From: Woeseia sp964560775
GTDB lineage: Bacteria; Pseudomonadota; Gammaproteobacteria; Steroidobacterales; Woeseiaceae
Length of the DNA: 8,691 bases
Assembly (NCBI GenBank): GCA_964560775.1
Contig: CAZLNH010000048.1
Span: 1-8,691 of the forward strand
Direction of reading: 5' to 3'
Positions 6,664 through 8,691 of this stretch are shown here, in pieces. Position 1 is the stretch's first letter; every line of letters starts with the position of its first letter. The notes beneath the pieces were generated by a model. The model did no database searches. It was not told the origin of the DNA and was given only the letters and a program-made list of their open reading frames with translations. Made by a program: the position numbers and the translations under genes.

Positions 6664-7719
6664 ATGAGAACAATTAAGGGACCGGCTATTTTTCTCGCGC
6701 AGTTCGCGGGCGATGAAGCACCTTTTAATTCGCTGGATAGTATCGCCCAATGGGCGGCAAGCCTCGAATTCGTCGGCGTGCAGATGCCAAGCTGGGACGC
6801 TCGCTTGTTCGACCTCGAGAAAGCAGCTGCGAGCAAGACCTATTGCGATGAAGTCCTGGGTACCCTGGAAAAGCATGGTCTGCAATTGACGGAATTGTCG
6901 ACCCACTTGCAGGGCCAGTTGGTCGCGGTGCATCCAGCATACGACCAGATGTTTGATGGCTTCGCGGCGGAGTCCGTGCGCGGCAATCCGTCGGCGCGCC
7001 AGGCCTGGGCCGTTGACCAGCTATTGAAAGCTGCCAAGGCGTCAGAAAATCTCGGGCTGGAGAATCATGCGACCTTTTCCGGCGCGCTCGCCTGGCCATA
7101 CCTGTATCCATGGCCACAACGGCCGGCAGGGCTGGTCGAGACGGCGTTCGATGAGCTGGCGAAGCGCTGGCAGCCGATTCTGGATGCGTTCGACGACGTG
7201 GGCGTCAATTGCTGCTATGAAATTCATCCAGGTGAGGACCTGCATGATGGCGTGACCTTCGAGATGTTTCTTGAGCGCGTGAAGAATCATCCGCGCTGCC
7301 AGATGTTGTACGACCCGAGCCATTATGTGCTGCAGGCTCTCGACTACCTTAATCACATCGATATCTATCACGATCGCATCAAAATGTTTCACGTGAAGGA
7401 TGCCGAATTGAATTCGACCGGCCGGCAGGGCGTCTATGGTGGCTATCAGGGTTGGGTGGACAGGGCCGGGCGCTTCCGTTCACTCGGTGATGGACAAGTT
7501 GATTTCAGCGGGATTTTTTCCAAGTTCGCACAGTATAATTTTGCCGGTTGGGCGGTGCTTGAGTGGGAATGCTGCTTGAAACATCCTGAAGATGGTGCCC
7601 GCGAAGGTGCGCAATTTATCAATAAGCACATTATCCGTGTCACAGAAAAGGCATTTGACGACTTCGCCGACGCTGGAGTTGATGATGCCGCCAATCGACG
7701 CACGCTGGGAATAGAGTGA
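6664..7719 (+). CDS. Cytoplasmic sugar isomerase/epimerase (TIM barrel)
   Basis: A 351-residue protein of the same xylose-isomerase-like superfamily as the gene before it, but longer and without an export signal, so cytoplasmic. Visible barrel landmarks are FVGVQMPSWD (36-45), LTELSTHLQGQLV (75-87), CYEIHPGED (184-192), LYDPSHYVLQ (215-224), MFHVKDAELN (241-250), LGDGQVDFSGIF (274-285) and AVLEWEC (297-303). The likely divalent-metal set is Glu186, Asp217, His243 and Glu300 or Glu302, as is usual for this fold. Related proteins often sit next to Gfo/Idh/MocA oxidoreductases in pathways for inositols, keto-sugars and glycosides, as here. The start has GGA at 6651-6653 overlapping the previous stop codon, ten bases away. 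The two isomerases are distant paralogues and may process the same compound in sequence on either side of the membrane; this is inference. Confidence 0.9.
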   Translation: MRTIKGPAIFLAQFAGDEAPFNSLDSIAQWAASLEFVGVQMPSWDARLFDLEKAAASKTYCDEVLGTLEKHGLQLTELSTHLQGQLVAVHPAYDQMFDGFAAESVRGNPSARQAWAVDQLLKAAKASENLGLENHATFSGALAWPYLYPWPQRPAGLVETAFDELAKRWQPILDAFDDVGVNCCYEIHPGEDLHDGVTFEMFLERVKNHPRCQMLYDPSHYVLQALDYLNHIDIYHDRIKMFHVKDAELNSTGRQGVYGGYQGWVDRAGRFRSLGDGQVDFSGIFSKFAQYNFAGWAVLEWECCLKHPEDGAREGAQFINKHIIRVTEKAFDDFADAGVDDAANRRTLGIE

Positions 7720-7729
7720 GGAACGGCGC

Positions 7730-8691
7730 ATGAGCAAGCCGCAGGATGCTGATACCGGCCCGATTCGAGTGCGACTTGGAATGGTCGGAGGTGGTCAGGG
7801 GGCTTTCATAGGTGCGGTGCACCGAATCGCGGCTCGCATCGATGATGAATACGACTTTTGCGCCGGAGCGTTGTCGTCCAACCCGCAACGTGCACTGGCA
7901 TCGGCGCGCGAAATCGGCTTGGCCGAGGATCGATCCTATGAGGACGTCGCAGCGATGGTAGCTGCGGAAAGCACCCGCGATGATGGCATCGAAGCGGTAG
8001 CAATTGTTACACCGAACAACGTACATTTTCCGATCGCCAAGGCATGCCTTGAAGCCGGCATACACGTAATTTGCGATAAGCCCATCACGGTGACCTGCGC
8101 AGAAGCTGATGAGTTGATCGCGCTTGCGAAAGTGCGGAATCGGATTCTCGCCGTTACTTATAATTACTCAGGCTATCCGATGATTAGGCAGGCGAAGGAG
8201 ATGATCGATGCGGGTGAACTCGGTGACATTCGTGTAGTGCAGGCCGAGTACGCGCAGGACTGGCTAACTGAGGCTCTCGAGCAATCCGGCAACAAGCAGG
8301 CCGGCTGGCGCACCGATCCCGCGCAGTCCGGGGCTGGCGGCTGTATCGGCGATATCGGGACTCACGCCTATCATCTTGCCTGTTTCGTCACCGGGCTTGA
8401 GCTGGAGTCACTGTGCGCCGATCTCAGCACCTTCGTGAGCGGCCGCCAGCTCGACGATAACGTCAATGTCTTATTGCGATTCAAAGGCGGGGCCAAAGGG
8501 TCACTTTGGGCCAGCCAGGTCGCGACCGGAAATGAGAACAACCTGACGCTACGCGTCTATGGAACCCGAGGCGGCCTGAGTTGGCGTCAAGAGAGTCCGA
8601 ACGAACTCGAATTCTCACCCTTTGGCGAGCCTTCGCGCCGCATAACTCGCGGTAGCCCGCGCGCAGGTAGCGCCGCCGCCGCGGCGACACG
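7730..8691 (+). CDS. Gfo/Idh/MocA-family NAD(P)-dependent oxidoreductase (3' end cut by window)
   Basis: The reading frame is open from ATG 7730 to the window edge: 320 codons of a protein normally about 390 long, so the last 65-75 residues are missing. The N-terminal Rossmann fold shows LGMVGGGQGAFIGAVHR (16-32), with the glycine-rich NAD(P) loop, AIVTPNNVHF (91-100) and VICDKP (113-118), where Lys117 is the expected catalytic lysine; Asp replaces the more common Glu. The C-terminal dehydrogenase domain carries YNYSGYP (144-150) and GGCIGDIGTHAYHLACFVTG (203-222), with Asp208 and His212 as expected active-site residues. The enzyme should oxidise or reduce a sugar or cyclitol hydroxyl. GAGG at 7718-7721 overlaps the previous stop and serves as ribosome binding site, 8 bases before the ATG, supporting co-transcription. 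The Ala-rich end (AGSAAAAAT) precedes the part cut off. Confidence 0.9.
   Translation, partial: MSKPQDADTGPIRVRLGMVGGGQGAFIGAVHRIAARIDDEYDFCAGALSSNPQRALASAREIGLAEDRSYEDVAAMVAAESTRDDGIEAVAIVTPNNVHFPIAKACLEAGIHVICDKPITVTCAEADELIALAKVRNRILAVTYNYSGYPMIRQAKEMIDAGELGDIRVVQAEYAQDWLTEALEQSGNKQAGWRTDPAQSGAGGCIGDIGTHAYHLACFVTGLELESLCADLSTFVSGRQLDDNVNVLLRFKGGAKGSLWASQVATGNENNLTLRVYGTRGGLSWRQESPNELEFSPFGEPSRRITRGSPRAGSAAAAAT

Noticed and set aside
6206..6667. Forward 153-codon open frame in another phase across the end of the Tat isomerase
   Set aside because: Ser/Arg/Ile-rich shadow translation; the real frame carries the conserved barrel motifs.
6405..6836. Reverse-strand 143-codon frame across the junction of the two isomerases
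   Set aside because: It spans two well-supported forward genes and lacks any recognisable domain.
7640..8065. Reverse-strand 141-codon frame opposite the start of the Gfo/Idh gene
   Set aside because: The forward strand encodes an obvious Rossmann fold through this region.

Overview
The window looks like an accessory stretch of a Proteobacterium chromosome, most likely a marine or soil gammaproteobacterium. This is inferred from a halogenase remnant of the flavin-dependent tryptophan halogenase type, Tat and Sec export signals, a CRTAC1-type ASPIC/UnbV protein, and a Gfo/Idh plus sugar-isomerase cluster. There is no rRNA, tRNA or CRISPR array. Base composition changes along the window: roughly half GC on the left, clearly AT-richer in the reverse-strand amidohydrolase (about 42-45% in sampled lines), and GC-richer in the sugar cluster on the right.

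Left part (1-3959, all forward): a secreted cupin (95-490) is followed by a broken 3' piece of a flavin-dependent halogenase (500-763). A short gap with a 9-bp inverted repeat comes next. Then comes a two-gene unit. The first gene encodes a small lipoprotein with the fold of the cytochrome c oxidase subunit II CuA domain, but most of its CuA ligands are replaced. The second encodes an 853-residue exported fusion of a SCO-type thioredoxin-fold domain, a seven-repeat FG-GAP/VCBS beta-propeller and a C-terminal ASPIC/UnbV domain. The SCO domain keeps its CxxxC pair but has Ser where the third copper ligand (His) normally sits. A CuA-like protein and a SCO-like partner that have both lost copper ligands, side by side, is the most unusual thing in the window.

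Middle (3960-5802): a stem-loop lies just after the fusion gene, then a featureless gap. An AT-rich reverse-strand gene for an exported metal-dependent amidohydrolase/deaminase follows. The gap upstream of it holds a frameshifted remnant of an IS3-family OrfA, which marks past transposition at this boundary.

Right part (5803-8691): three closely spaced forward genes form an apparent operon. They encode a Tat-type lipoprotein sugar isomerase/epimerase (TIM barrel), a second, cytoplasmic TIM-barrel isomerase/epimerase, and a Gfo/Idh/MocA NAD(P)-dependent oxidoreductase cut by the window end. Together they suggest oxidation and isomerisation or cleavage of a sugar, cyclitol or (keto)glycoside; the substrate cannot be read from the sequence.
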